A stretch of DNA of 64,000 bases from Phaeobacter cretensis (GTDB lineage: Bacteria > Pseudomonadota > Alphaproteobacteria > Rhodobacterales > Rhodobacteraceae). Every line of letters starts with the position of its first letter. The stretch's first letter is position 1. Where the stretch lies: NCBI RefSeq assembly GCF_047372505.1, contig NZ_JBKBEU010000001.1, forward strand, positions 3,286,001-3,350,000, written 5' to 3'. A model generated the notes under the pieces. That model had not been told where the DNA came from, did not search any database, and saw only the letters and a program-made list of their open reading frames with translations. The position numbers and the translations under genes are program-made. Positions 18,319-26,525 of this stretch are shown here, piece by piece.

Positions 18319-19503
18319 TCAGCGCGTGAGATCCCGCATCCCACGTTCAAGCCCTGCCAATGTCATCGGCACCATCTGGTTTGCAAAAATTTCGCGGATC
18401 ATCTGGATAGAGTGGGTGTGCCCCCAATAGGCTTCGGGAACCGGGTTGATCCAGAGGTGAGATGACCACTGCGCCCTGGCGCGTTCGAGCCAGACCTGTC
18501 CAGCCTCCTGGTTCCAATGCTCATTCGCACCGCCCGGATAAGCGATTTCATAAGGCGACATCGAGGCATCGCCGACAAAGATGCATTTGTAGTCCGGCCC
18601 ATAGGTGCGCAGCACCTCATGGGTGGGTATCTGCGCATCCCAGCGTCGGCGGTTGTCGCGCCATACGCCCTCATACAGACAATTGTGGAAATAGAAGTAT
18701 TCCAGATGCTTGAACTCACTCCGGGCCGCCGAGAACAGCTCTTCCACGATCTTGATATGTGGATCCATCGACCCGCCCACATCCAGAAACAGCAGAACCT
18801 TCACCGCATTGTGGCGTTCGGGCCGTGTCTTCACATCCAGGTAGCCGTGTTCTGCGGTAGCGCGGATGGTGCCGGACAGATCCAGCTCCTCTGCTGCGCC
18901 TTCGCGTACCCAGCGGCGCAGACGTTTCAGCGCAACTTTGATGTTTCGGGTGCCCAGTTCGACATCGCCGTCAAGGTTCTTGAATTCACGTTTGTCCCAG
19001 ACTTTGACCGCGCGCTGATGTCGGCTCTCTTTCTGGCCGATGCGTACGCCTTCGGGGTTGTAGCCATAGGCTCCAAAGGGCGAGGTGCCGGCAGTGCCGA
19101 TCCACTTGTTGCCGCCCTGGTGGCGACCTTCCTGATCCTTTAGCCGCTCTTTCAGCGTTTCCATCAGCTTTTCAAACCCGCCGAGCGCTTCAATCTCCTT
19201 GCGCTCCTCATCGCTCAGGTGCTTCTCCGCCATCTTGCGGATCCACTCTTCGGGGATATCCACGGCTTCCATCACCGCTTCTGAGGGGATGGCTTCCAGC
19301 CCGGAGAAGGTCGCGGCAAACGCGCGGTCGAATTTGTCGATATTGCGCTCATCTTTCACCATCGCAGCGCGCGCCAAATAGTAGAAAGCGTCGATATCAT
19401 AGGTCGCAAGACCCGCTTTCATCCCCTCAAGGAAGGTCAGATATTCCCGCAAGGACACCGGCAGTGCCGCCTTGCGCAGGTTCTCAAAGAAGGGTTGAAA
19501 CAT
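18319..19503 (-). CDS. CoxE-like VWA domain protein, second copy
   Basis: 394 residues from the ATG at 19503, which has GGAG 7 bases upstream; a TTG five codons earlier is less likely. It starts MFQPFFENLRKAALPVSLREY. The glycine-rich NKWIGTAGTSPFGAYGYNPEG lies near 132-152. The VWA domain follows with MIDAS LLFLDVGGSM (Asp241) and CIFVGDASMSP. I recall this type standing next to a MoxR ATPase in other roseobacters. Here the matching MoxR gene may be the one at 36943-37782, about 17 kb away. A small membrane-protein gene lies 54 bp upstream. Confidence 0.88.
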   Translation of the reverse strand: MFQPFFENLRKAALPVSLREYLTFLEGMKAGLATYDIDAFYYLARAAMVKDERNIDKFDRAFAATFSGLEAIPSEAVMEAVDIPEEWIRKMAEKHLSDEERKEIEALGGFEKLMETLKERLKDQEGRHQGGNKWIGTAGTSPFGAYGYNPEGVRIGQKESRHQRAVKVWDKREFKNLDGDVELGTRNIKVALKRLRRWVREGAAEELDLSGTIRATAEHGYLDVKTRPERHNAVKVLLFLDVGGSMDPHIKIVEELFSAARSEFKHLEYFYFHNCLYEGVWRDNRRRWDAQIPTHEVLRTYGPDYKCIFVGDASMSPYEIAYPGGANEHWNQEAGQVWLERARAQWSSHLWINPVPEAYWGHTHSIQMIREIFANQMVPMTLAGLERGMRDLTR

Positions 19504-19557
19504 CTGGGTCTCCGTCAAAGCTGATCAGTCGACCATATCGTGGCTCGACTACCTGCC

Positions 19558-19725
19558 TTACAGCAGCGCGCGGTCGGCAAAGATGGTCACGAACATTGCC
19601 AAGATAGCAAAAACTATGGCGTATGCAGCGCCATATTGCAGTTTATCCGCCAAGCTGCCGCCGCGTTTTTGGGCCGTGCGGGCCCCTAAAAGTGCGCCAA
19701 TGATCAATGCACCGATTACGATCAT
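19558..19725 (-). CDS. Small membrane protein (55 residues), conserved type
   Basis: The frame runs ATG (19723-19725) to TAA (19558-19560). The protein begins MIVIGALIIGALLGARTAQK and ends FVTIFADRALL, with helices at 2-15 and 33-51 separated by a basic loop RTAQKRGGSLADK. A weak GGA lies 8 bases before the start. I recall similar short proteins in Rhodobacteraceae, sometimes mislabelled apolipoprotein acyltransferase; the two-helix pattern and lack of catalytic residues argue against that enzyme. It lies directly upstream of the VWA gene, so the two may be cotranscribed. Confidence 0.7.
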   Translation of the reverse strand: MIVIGALIIGALLGARTAQKRGGSLADKLQYGAAYAIVFAILAMFVTIFADRALL

Positions 19726-19818
19726 GTCAATGTCCGTATATTAGAGTGTTCAGGTTTCAGGTAGGCCACCTTGGCCCGGGTAACGAACTGAGCAATGCCC
19801 GAGCTTACAGGCTGCAGA

Positions 19819-21177
19819 TTAGCGCGGCGGTGCCAAGGCCGCAATTTCCTGCATAGCTCCACGCACCGCCCAATCCGGGCCAAACCCGTATCGCGCCCAT
19901 CCCTGGCTGTCCAGTCTGACCGCATAAGCAGCGTCAGTTTGCCCTTGCAAGAGCAAGGCTTCGGCCTCCAGCAGCATCAGGCTCGACAAGAGGACGGCAT
20001 TCTCACCTCGGGCTGCGATCGGCAGAGCGGGGCGGATGCGGGCCAATGCGCTGGCCGCATCGCCGCGAATGATATCAAATGCAGCCATGCGGCTGGCGAT
20101 TTGTGCACGCAACAACGGGCTGTCATAACGTCCTTGCAGGTAGATCAGGGCAGTTTCGAAGTGTTGCTGGGCCAGCTCCGGATCGTCCCGTTGCAGAATG
20201 CGCCCCAATACATAGTGGTTGAATGCTCGACGGTGATCCCGCCAGCCCAAATCACGGGCAACTGCAGCACCGCGATGGGCGGCCTGTAAACGGCTGCTGC
20301 GGCTGCTGCCAGGGGTGAGGGCGGCCTCTGTGGCACGGATCCAATCGCGAGAGCTGCGGGGCAGTGGCTGCGCAATACGTCTGGCACCTGCAGGGTTCAT
20401 CCGTGCCAGAATGGCAGGTAGGCGCGCTGCAACCTCGGCCCTTCTCATGCCGGTGCGCAGCTCAGGCGCATAGCTTGCGCGAAGGATCAGCATATCGAAA
20501 CCGGTTAAAACCGTATGCACATTGTCATCATTGAATACTGAATCCGGCAACCGGTAGAGATCATTCAACGGCCCGATTGCCTGTGCCAACTCTTCGTGCA
20601 AGCAGTCACGCGTCTCCTGCGGGCTGACGTCATTGGGAACGATAATGGCAAGCTTCTGGCGACTGCGCAGATTGGCCCAATTGGCCTGGGGCGTGCGCTT
20701 ATAGCGGCGGTAATCCGCAAGTGAACTGACGTTTGGTACTACAAAACAGGCAGCCCGAGGCGAGGCGCGGCGTATTGCTTTGCTGGGTACCGCTTCGATG
20801 GTGATATTCGCAGGCCCGTCGCGCACTTGTCGCAGATCCAGTCCGGCTTCCCGCCGCAAACGCTGCAAAAGGGCTTCTAGATCACGGGTCAGACCAGCAC
20901 TTGGCCGTCCGGTGACCCGAATTGTGATCGGTGTCTCAAACCGGGTGAAAACGGGCAGGGTGGTGCCGCCTTCCAAACGGAAGTGCAAATCCAGAAAGTC
21001 GCGAGCTATGTCGCTATTGGCCCGCTGCGGGGCAACCGGATGGGCGCGGGCAAAGCTTTTGGCTGGGGCCAGGGGCGGCGCTGCTCGATCCGGTGGGGCG
21101 GTGGTTAGCGATGCGGCGCATCCAGCCAGAAGCGATGTGAGAGCGATTAGTCCAAAGCCGTGCCGAATACTGGCCAG
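19819..21177 (-). CDS. DUF2927 family lipoprotein (start uncertain)
   Basis: About 450 residues. A lipoprotein signal GLIALTSLLAGC ends in a lipobox cysteine. The DUF2927 core reads TRFETPITIRVTG, LTRDLEALLQRLRREAGLDL, then EELAQAIGPLNDLYRLPDSVFNDDN and FDMLILRASYAPELRTGM. A helical C-terminal half looks TPR-like. No ATG, GTG or TTG lies in frame close to the lipobox. The entry begins at a CTG near the signal only as a marker. An ATG at 21229 (MAYRKLPFRR, then stop) is one frame off, so a frameshift or non-standard start is possible. Confidence 0.7.
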   Translation of the reverse strand: MASIRHGFGLIALTSLLAGCAASLTTAPPDRAAPPLAPAKSFARAHPVAPQRANSDIARDFLDLHFRLEGGTTLPVFTRFETPITIRVTGRPSAGLTRDLEALLQRLRREAGLDLRQVRDGPANITIEAVPSKAIRRASPRAACFVVPNVSSLADYRRYKRTPQANWANLRSRQKLAIIVPNDVSPQETRDCLHEELAQAIGPLNDLYRLPDSVFNDDNVHTVLTGFDMLILRASYAPELRTGMRRAEVAARLPAILARMNPAGARRIAQPLPRSSRDWIRATEAALTPGSSRSSRLQAAHRGAAVARDLGWRDHRRAFNHYVLGRILQRDDPELAQQHFETALIYLQGRYDSPLLRAQIASRMAAFDIIRGDAASALARIRPALPIAARGENAVLLSSLMLLEAEALLLQGQTDAAYAVRLDSQGWARYGFGPDWAVRGAMQEIAALAPPR

Positions 21178-21498
21178 TTTCGTGCCGTGTCGCAGTTTAG
21201 CGGCGGAATGGCAGCTTGCGATAGGCCATGATAAGGACCGGAATATAGGCAAGCGATCTCTCCTGCGGCGCGGTATCCCAGCTTGTGCCAAGACAGGGTT
21301 AAAAATCAATGTTATAGCTGGCCATATCGCAGGATTGCGCCAAAGAGAAGGGCAGCCCGGCAACATCTGTACGACGGTTTTACGCCCGTTATACGGATGT
21401 TGTGATTTTCGAGTCGGCATTATGGTTGTGGATTTGCACAGCATCGGCAGCCCCTTATGGGGCCGTGAACGCAGAGACAGGTTGAAAAGGCTACGCCA
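21178..21498. other. 321-bp spacer between divergent genes
   Basis: It holds the out-of-frame ATG at 21229 described for the DUF2927 gene and the inverted repeat at 21361-21402. No supportable coding frame is seen apart from these. Confidence 0.5.
21361..21402. repeat. Inverted repeat, possible operator
   Basis: CAACATCTGTA (21361-21371) and TACGGATGTTG (21392-21402) pair with one mismatch over 11 bp around a 20-nt loop, which itself contains ACGG/CCGT. It lies about 100 bp before the toxin-antitoxin-like pair and about 185 bp before the DUF2927 gene. It may be the autoregulatory site of the HTH protein at 21878, or a cruciform/terminator. Confidence 0.5.
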
Positions 21499-21876
21499 AT
21501 GGCGTATATACGCAAAGAGACACAGAAGTGCCTTCGGATAGATTATCGCATCACCCCGGTCGCGATTGAAGACGCCATCCATGCCTATCTTGACGAGGAT
21601 GAGTTGGCCCGGCTGATCGCCACCTTGGTGCGTGACCCTACAATCGGGCGCAAAACGGATGAAGATTATCACCACGTAGCAGGGGATCTGACACTGCGCT
21701 ACCGCATCCATCAGGCCAGCCCTGATTTGATGATGGTCTATGTGCTCAGGATCCACCGGCGACAATCGGATCCGCGGCTCTCTGGCCTTATGGCGCAGGG
21801 CGTGCGGGTGGTGCGGGACCTGGCCCTTGATGTGGTCAATTCCCGAATCAAAGCACTGCTGAAGGAGGGCAATTAA
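21499..21876 (+). CDS. Possible RelE/ParE-like toxin paired with an HTH antitoxin
   Basis: 125 residues, not clearly assignable by eye. The order is N-terminal helices (ITPVAIEDAIHAYLDEDELARLIATL), a DPTIGRK turn, then strands HHVAGDLTLRYRI and LMMVYVLRIHRR. This loosely follows the helix-helix-strand pattern of ParE/RelE. An extra C-terminal helix follows (SGLMAQGVRVVRDLALDVVNSRIKALL). It ends one base before the start of an XRE-type HTH gene, the HigB-HigA order. A toxin role is inference from that context. AAAAGG lies upstream of the ATG. Confidence 0.5.
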   Translation: MAYIRKETQKCLRIDYRITPVAIEDAIHAYLDEDELARLIATLVRDPTIGRKTDEDYHHVAGDLTLRYRIHQASPDLMMVYVLRIHRRQSDPRLSGLMAQGVRVVRDLALDVVNSRIKALLKEGN

Positions 21877-21877
21877 C

Positions 21878-22216
21878 ATGGCAGAACATCAGGCGGGCAG
21901 CAGCAATGGCATTCGTCAGCAAAGCGAAGCAGACCGCGACGCCATCGCACTCAGGCAAATGCAGGAGGATATCTCCGGCAAGACGCCCTTAGATACCATC
22001 GCCAGCCGCGAGGTGCCCATGGTTGATGTTGTGCGTCTTCGTAAAACGCTCGGCATGTCGCAGGAACGGTTTTGCAGCCACTTTGGCTTTCGCCTTGGTT
22101 CGGTGCGCAACTGGGAGCAGGGCCGTCGCCTGCCGGAACGCCCTGCGCGTATCCTCCTGCGTATGATCGAAGATGACCCGGAGCGTGTTGAGCGCTTCTT
22201 ACGCGAAGCTTATTGA
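21878..22216 (+). CDS. HTH-XRE family antitoxin-like regulator (HigA/NadS type)
   Basis: 112 residues. The helix-turn-helix spans about 49-90: VDVVRLRKTLGMSQERFCSH, FGFRLGSVRNWEQGRRLPER, then PARILLRMIEDDPERVERFL. The RNWEQGRR.P...AR.LL motif is typical of antitoxins that follow RelE/HigB toxins. The N-terminal 45 residues are polar and probably flexible. It would neutralise the upstream product and repress the pair. A small hairpin CCACTTC/GAAGTGG at 22221-22240 follows the stop. Confidence 0.8.
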   Translation: MAEHQAGSSNGIRQQSEADRDAIALRQMQEDISGKTPLDTIASREVPMVDVVRLRKTLGMSQERFCSHFGFRLGSVRNWEQGRRLPERPARILLRMIEDDPERVERFLREAY

Positions 22217-22220
22217 CGGG

Positions 22221-22240
22221 CCACTTCTAACCGGAAGTGG
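22221..22240 (+). terminator. Hairpin after the HTH gene
   Basis: CCACTTC (22221-22227), 6-nt loop, GAAGTGG (22234-22240), 4 bp after the stop codon. No T-run follows, so termination is uncertain. Confidence 0.35.
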
Positions 22241-22361
22241 GGTAACCGCCGACTTATGACTAAGGCACCTCGTCGCGACTGTAATACGGCGAGCACGCGG
22301 AGTGCGTTAATTCGGGTCTGCTGCGCCGAGGCCATCTTGTCCTGTGAGGCTTCGATTTAGC

Positions 22362-23246
22362 TTATGAGAAATGCTCGATAAAGGCGCGCAGCCGGGGCAA
22401 CCCCTGAAGCTGCCTAGGGAAATAAATGTAGAATCCCGAGCGCTTGGGTGTGAATTCTGTCAGAATTTGCACGAGCTGCCCTCGATCAAGCTCATGTGCA
22501 ACGCCCGCCCGAAGAGACCAGCAAATACCAAGCCCATGCAGCGCAGCGTCGACGACGGATCGAAGGTCATTGAAAACCAGAGATCCGGTGACGGCCAAGG
22601 TCTGCCGCTCTCCATCAATATCAAAAATCCAAGGCGCGATCTCGTCTGCGCTGATTTGTCGGTGACGGATGCAGCGATGGGCAAGCAGATCAGAGGGTGT
22701 TTCCGGGTGGCCAAATTGATCCAGATAGGTCGGTGTTGCGATATAGGCTCCTGGCATCGGCCCGCTCAGCGATTTGGCGATCACATCGCCTGACAAAACA
22801 TCCCCTAGCCTGATGCCCGCATGAAAGCTTGCGTCGGTGATGTCCGCAAAATCCTCATCTATTGATAGGTTTAATGTGATGTCCGGATAGGCGCGCTGAA
22901 ACGCGGCTACCCTTGGTGCTATGCATATTTGCCAGGCCCTGAATGGCAGTGTGATCCGCAGTGGGCCGGATAGAGTGCCTGCTTCGGATTTAATCGCTGC
23001 AATAGCGGCGTCTGCCTCTCCCATCAGGTGTCGTGTCCGTTCCAGCAACTGATGGCCTGCATCAGTCAGAACCACAGATCGTGTGTTGCGCACAAAAAGC
23101 GCCGTGCCAAGACTGTCCTCAAACGCCTTGAGTTGTTGGGACACCGCTGAGGCATTCACCCCAAGGTGTTCCGACGCCGCACGCAGGGTGCCTTGCGCTA
23201 CTATCGCATGAAACAGTCGGAGGCCAAGAAGATCAGCCCGCTTCAT
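22362..23246 (-). CDS. LysR family transcriptional regulator
   Basis: 294 residues. The N-terminal winged HTH (1-62) contains AIVAQGTLRAASEHLGVNAS and AVSQQLKAFEDSLGTALFVR, followed by the linker helix ERTRHLMGEADAAI and a substrate-binding domain with RITLPFRAW and FHAGIRLGDVL. The ATG at 23246 has GAGG 6 bases before it. It is divergent from a DMT-family exporter gene with a palindrome between them, so it probably controls that transporter. Ligand unknown. Confidence 0.93.
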   Translation of the reverse strand: MKRADLLGLRLFHAIVAQGTLRAASEHLGVNASAVSQQLKAFEDSLGTALFVRNTRSVVLTDAGHQLLERTRHLMGEADAAIAAIKSEAGTLSGPLRITLPFRAWQICIAPRVAAFQRAYPDITLNLSIDEDFADITDASFHAGIRLGDVLSGDVIAKSLSGPMPGAYIATPTYLDQFGHPETPSDLLAHRCIRHRQISADEIAPWIFDIDGERQTLAVTGSLVFNDLRSVVDAALHGLGICWSLRAGVAHELDRGQLVQILTEFTPKRSGFYIYFPRQLQGLPRLRAFIEHFS

Positions 23247-23265
23247 TATGTACCTCAACTAAGTA

Positions 23266-23284
23266 ATGTATTTTATTTACACAT
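23266..23284. promoter_or_regulatory. LysR-type operator (T-N11-A)
   Basis: ATGTATTTTATTTACACAT: ATGT and ACAT flank exactly 11 bases, the classic LysR half-site arrangement, in the 89-bp AT-rich gap between the divergent lysR gene and the DMT transporter gene. Confidence 0.6.
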
Positions 23285-23335
23285 CATTATCACATGAAAG
23301 TGGCTCGGTTAAGTTCCAGATGAAGGGACTTGCCC

Positions 23336-24259
23336 ATGAACGCCTCAGACAACACCGCCCTAACGACCGGGATCATCACGATCCTGTTGACCGTCTTTGC
23401 GATGGCGTTGACGGACGCCTTTGTAAAATACGCAAGTTCCAACATGACGCTCTGGCAGATCTACGTTTGCCGGTCTCTTCTGGCTTTGCCGTTTCTGGTG
23501 TTGCTGGCAAGGGGACGGATCTGGCCGCAAGCTCTGGGCTGGGTCACATTGCGGAGCATCATGTTGATGGCTATGTATCTGGCAATCTATGCGGCCATTC
23601 CCGTGCTGGATCTCTCCGTCATCGCGGCCACGCTTTACACTGGCCCGTTGTTCATCGTCCTGCTGTCGGCCATTGTCCTGAAAGAACCGATCCGGTTGAG
23701 CCATTGGGGGGCAGTCGCGCTCGGGTTCGTAGGCGTCCTCTGCGTCGTGCAACCCGGCGGTGCTGCCTTTACGATATTGTCGCTGATCCCCGTAGTTGCG
23801 GCTTTCCTCTATGCCTGTGCGGCCGTGTTAACACGTGCCAAATGCACCCGGGAAACGCCCGTAGCGTTGGCAATCAACCTCAATCTTGCGCTGATTTTCT
23901 GCGGTGCACTGGTCAGCGTGGGCTTGTTCATCGCCTCGCCATCCGGGGCAGCGAACTACCCGTTCTTGCTGGGAACATGGTCAGGGTTCGATTGGCATAC
24001 GGTGTCGGTTCTGGCCGTCATGGCTGTATTGATCGTCGGTGTCACTCTAGGGCTCGCCCGGGCCTATCAATCGCCGCGCCCTCAGATCATCGCAACCTTT
24101 GATTATGCCTATCTGATCTTCGCGGCCTTTTGGGGCTATGCCTTTTTCGGGGAGGTGCCAGATATAGGTACCGTCGTCGGCATAGTGTTGATTATCCTAG
24201 CAGGTATTCTGGTGCTGAGAGCTGACGTAGAACTAAAATCGGGAGCCGCGCCGACATAG
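23336..24259 (+). CDS. EamA/DMT family transporter
   Basis: 307 residues with ten predicted membrane helices in two five-helix EamA repeats. The first begins GIITILLTVFAMALTDAFVK. FIVLLSAIVLKEPIRLSHWGAVALGFVGV is the typical end of repeat 1 (LxEP..W.G..LGF.GV), and ATFDYAYLIFAAFWGYAFFGEVPD is its counterpart in repeat 2. Substrates are often metabolites or amino acids and cannot be told here. AAGGGA precedes the ATG at 23336. It is divergent from the LysR gene. Confidence 0.92.
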   Translation: MNASDNTALTTGIITILLTVFAMALTDAFVKYASSNMTLWQIYVCRSLLALPFLVLLARGRIWPQALGWVTLRSIMLMAMYLAIYAAIPVLDLSVIAATLYTGPLFIVLLSAIVLKEPIRLSHWGAVALGFVGVLCVVQPGGAAFTILSLIPVVAAFLYACAAVLTRAKCTRETPVALAINLNLALIFCGALVSVGLFIASPSGAANYPFLLGTWSGFDWHTVSVLAVMAVLIVGVTLGLARAYQSPRPQIIATFDYAYLIFAAFWGYAFFGEVPDIGTVVGIVLIILAGILVLRADVELKSGAAPT

Positions 24260-24299
24260 GGCCGCCGTCTTTCACGTCCAATGCGGACGGGAACATCGC

Positions 24300-25835
24300 T
24301 CATTTTTCGAAGGTTAGAAGAAAACACGCACCCGTATCTGCGGGCACGACACTCAGCCTGCCACCAACCGCTTCCATAGTGGCTTTAACAATATTGAGGC
24401 CCATGCCTGTGCCGCCGGTGTCTCTTTTTGTTGTAAAAAACGGCTTCAGGATTTTGTCCACGTTTCCTGTGCTAATGCCCCGGCCGTCGTCTGTGATCTT
24501 CAGGCAGGTGGTGGGCCCGTCCTGGTAGACGGTCAGAACGGCCTTAGCGGCGCCGTGCTGCTGCGAATTTTCCAGCATATGGGTCAGGATAATCTGCAAG
24601 GTACTTGATCCAACCGGAAGCAGCTGGGCGGCCTTCTCCACCTTGATCAAAAGAGCCGGGAAGGCGGCGGAAATCTCTGTGTGGATATCATTCAGGCAGC
24701 AAGTCCCTGCAACGGCGCTCTGATCTGCGAGGCTAAAGGCGCGCATATTGGCCAATAGATCCTCCATTCGCTTGCCACCTTTGTCGACCGTGTCCAGCAA
24801 CTGGTGCTTTTGCGATGGGAGCAGATCGTCATCGCGCAGTAGCTCTGTTGCGCCTTTCAGCGCGGTTAGAGGTGACTTCAACTCATGGGTGACATGGGCG
24901 GTGTAGGTTTTAAGCGCAGCTTGCTTGCTTTGCAGGCGGTCAGTCAGCGATTGGAAGCTTTTGCTCAGGTCCTCAATTTCACGCGTTCCCAACTGATCCG
25001 GTGGCTCCCAGGCTTGGGCGCCGTGGCCGGCGCGCTGGCTGCGCTGGATCAGCAAGCGTATTGGCCGGGTGATGAAACGCCAGAACACATAGCCGATGAG
25101 AGCGGTCGACAGGGCGACAAATGCCGCCGCCTTGGTAAGATTGAAGCGCTCGCCATAAAGAAAGCGGAAGATGTGGTTCGGGGTGCGGCTGAGGTAGACC
25201 GCTCCAATGAGGGTCTGATCGACAAAAACCGGCATTGCCACAAAAACGCGCACGCGCGCCGCCCGGCTCAGCGTGTAGAGCGCAGGCGGCGTGCCCTCGC
25301 GCACGCGGGTACGCGCGACGGAGGTGGTTTTGCCAGCGAGGGCGTCACTGACTTCGGCAACATGCGATAGAGTCTTACCGGTCTCTGCAGTGCCTGCGAA
25401 CACATCGCCACTTGCGTCAAGAAACCGATAACCTGCCAGTGTTTTCGCCTGAGCGGCGTCGGCAATGCGGGTCAGTTGTAGCGCTATATCGCGGTAGGTT
25501 GCAGCGGGAGGCACGGATACCGGCTGCGCATCGGGGCGCGGCGGCAGCACCGTTTCGCTGTTGATCGAGAGTGACGGGAACACCGCGTGTTCAGCAACGG
25601 CCGCACTTTGGCGGGGCTGATTTATCCCCGCAGCATCAGCAAAAAGCTCCGCATAGGTTGCTGACATCACCGCCGCTTGTGTCAACAGGCTCTCTTCCGT
25701 CTGTTGCACAAGCTGACTGTCGTAGAAACGAAATAGGATCAGCCCGGCGAACGGCAGGCATAGGACGATCGCCAGCACCAAAAGCACGACGGTCCACAGT
25801 CTGGGCCGCCACCTGCGGTTCAGCCCAGCCTGCAT
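24300..25835 (-). CDS. Sensor histidine kinase
   Basis: 511 residues. Membrane helices at about 13-36 and 232-253 flank a periplasmic sensor of about 195 residues. HAMP region RPIRLLIQRSQRAG is followed by HisKA with His317 in HVTHELKSPLTALKGA, N-box with Asn423, then DDGRGI and GGTGMGLNIVK in the ATPase. The start overlaps the upstream response-regulator gene by 16 bp. Layout and H-box resemble CreC-like kinases, but the sensor domain is not recognisable. The signal is unknown. Confidence 0.93.
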   Translation of the reverse strand: MQAGLNRRWRPRLWTVVLLVLAIVLCLPFAGLILFRFYDSQLVQQTEESLLTQAAVMSATYAELFADAAGINQPRQSAAVAEHAVFPSLSINSETVLPPRPDAQPVSVPPAATYRDIALQLTRIADAAQAKTLAGYRFLDASGDVFAGTAETGKTLSHVAEVSDALAGKTTSVARTRVREGTPPALYTLSRAARVRVFVAMPVFVDQTLIGAVYLSRTPNHIFRFLYGERFNLTKAAAFVALSTALIGYVFWRFITRPIRLLIQRSQRAGHGAQAWEPPDQLGTREIEDLSKSFQSLTDRLQSKQAALKTYTAHVTHELKSPLTALKGATELLRDDDLLPSQKHQLLDTVDKGGKRMEDLLANMRAFSLADQSAVAGTCCLNDIHTEISAAFPALLIKVEKAAQLLPVGSSTLQIILTHMLENSQQHGAAKAVLTVYQDGPTTCLKITDDGRGISTGNVDKILKPFFTTKRDTGGTGMGLNIVKATMEAVGGRLSVVPADTGACFLLTFEK

Positions 25836-26512
25836 GTGCCCATCCTGAGACCGACACCATGTACGGTCACGATCCCGTCGGCGCAGCCAACCTGTGTCAG
25901 CTTGGCGCGGATATTGCGGATGTGGCTGTCAATCGTGCGGTCGGAAACATGGATGTTGTAACCGTATAGCGCATCAACAAGCTGTGCTCTGGACATGACA
26001 TGATCGGGGCGCGCCATCAGGGTTGCCAGCAAACGGAACTCGGACCCCGTCAGAGGAACCGGCGTGGTTGCAAACGCGCACCTATGTCGTTCCGCATCCA
26101 GCTGAAGATCGCCCTGCGTCACAACGAGCGCAGGCTGCGCCATAGCTGGCGCGCTGCGCTTCAGGATGACCTTGATCCGGGCAACCAGTTCGCGCGGGGA
26201 GAAAGGTTTGGTCAGATAGTCGTCCGCGCCAAGTTCCAGACCGACGATCCGGTCAATTTCGTCATCCCGAGCGGTCAGGAATAATATTGGCACGTCAGAG
26301 AATTTGCGGATCTCCCGGCAGACTTCCAAACCATCCTTTTCCGGCAGGCCAATGTCCAGCACGATCAGGTCGGGACGCTCCTGTTGGTTGGTGTCGAGCG
26401 CGTCCAGGCCATCGCTGGCAAAGAGCGTCTCATAGCCTGCCTTTTGAACCGCGAACCCTGTCATCTCAAGGATATCGGGATCGTCATCGACAACAAGAAT
26501 ACGTGCAGCCAT
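25820..26512 (-). CDS. OmpR/PhoB family response regulator
   Basis: 230 residues. The receiver domain has acidic DDD at 9-11, phospho-acceptor Asp53 (VLDIGLPEKDG), Thr in LFLTARDDE and Lys in ADDYLTKPF. The C-terminal winged helix includes LTGSEFRLLATLMARPDHVM and IDSHIRNIRAKL. It is the partner of the kinase gene that overlaps it. The start at 26512 (AAGGA upstream) lies 13 bp after the stop of the DUF4173 gene, so all three are probably one transcript. Confidence 0.95.
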   Translation of the reverse strand: MAARILVVDDDPDILEMTGFAVQKAGYETLFASDGLDALDTNQQERPDLIVLDIGLPEKDGLEVCREIRKFSDVPILFLTARDDEIDRIVGLELGADDYLTKPFSPRELVARIKVILKRSAPAMAQPALVVTQGDLQLDAERHRCAFATTPVPLTGSEFRLLATLMARPDHVMSRAQLVDALYGYNIHVSDRTIDSHIRNIRAKLTQVGCADGIVTVHGVGLRMGTCRLG

Positions 26513-26525
26513 CAAACGTGGTCCT

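Noticed and set aside
21178..21879. Long N-terminal extension of the DUF2927 frame
   Set aside because: It is antisense to the 125-residue TA-like gene, lacks protein-like character, and the lipobox places the real start near 21177.
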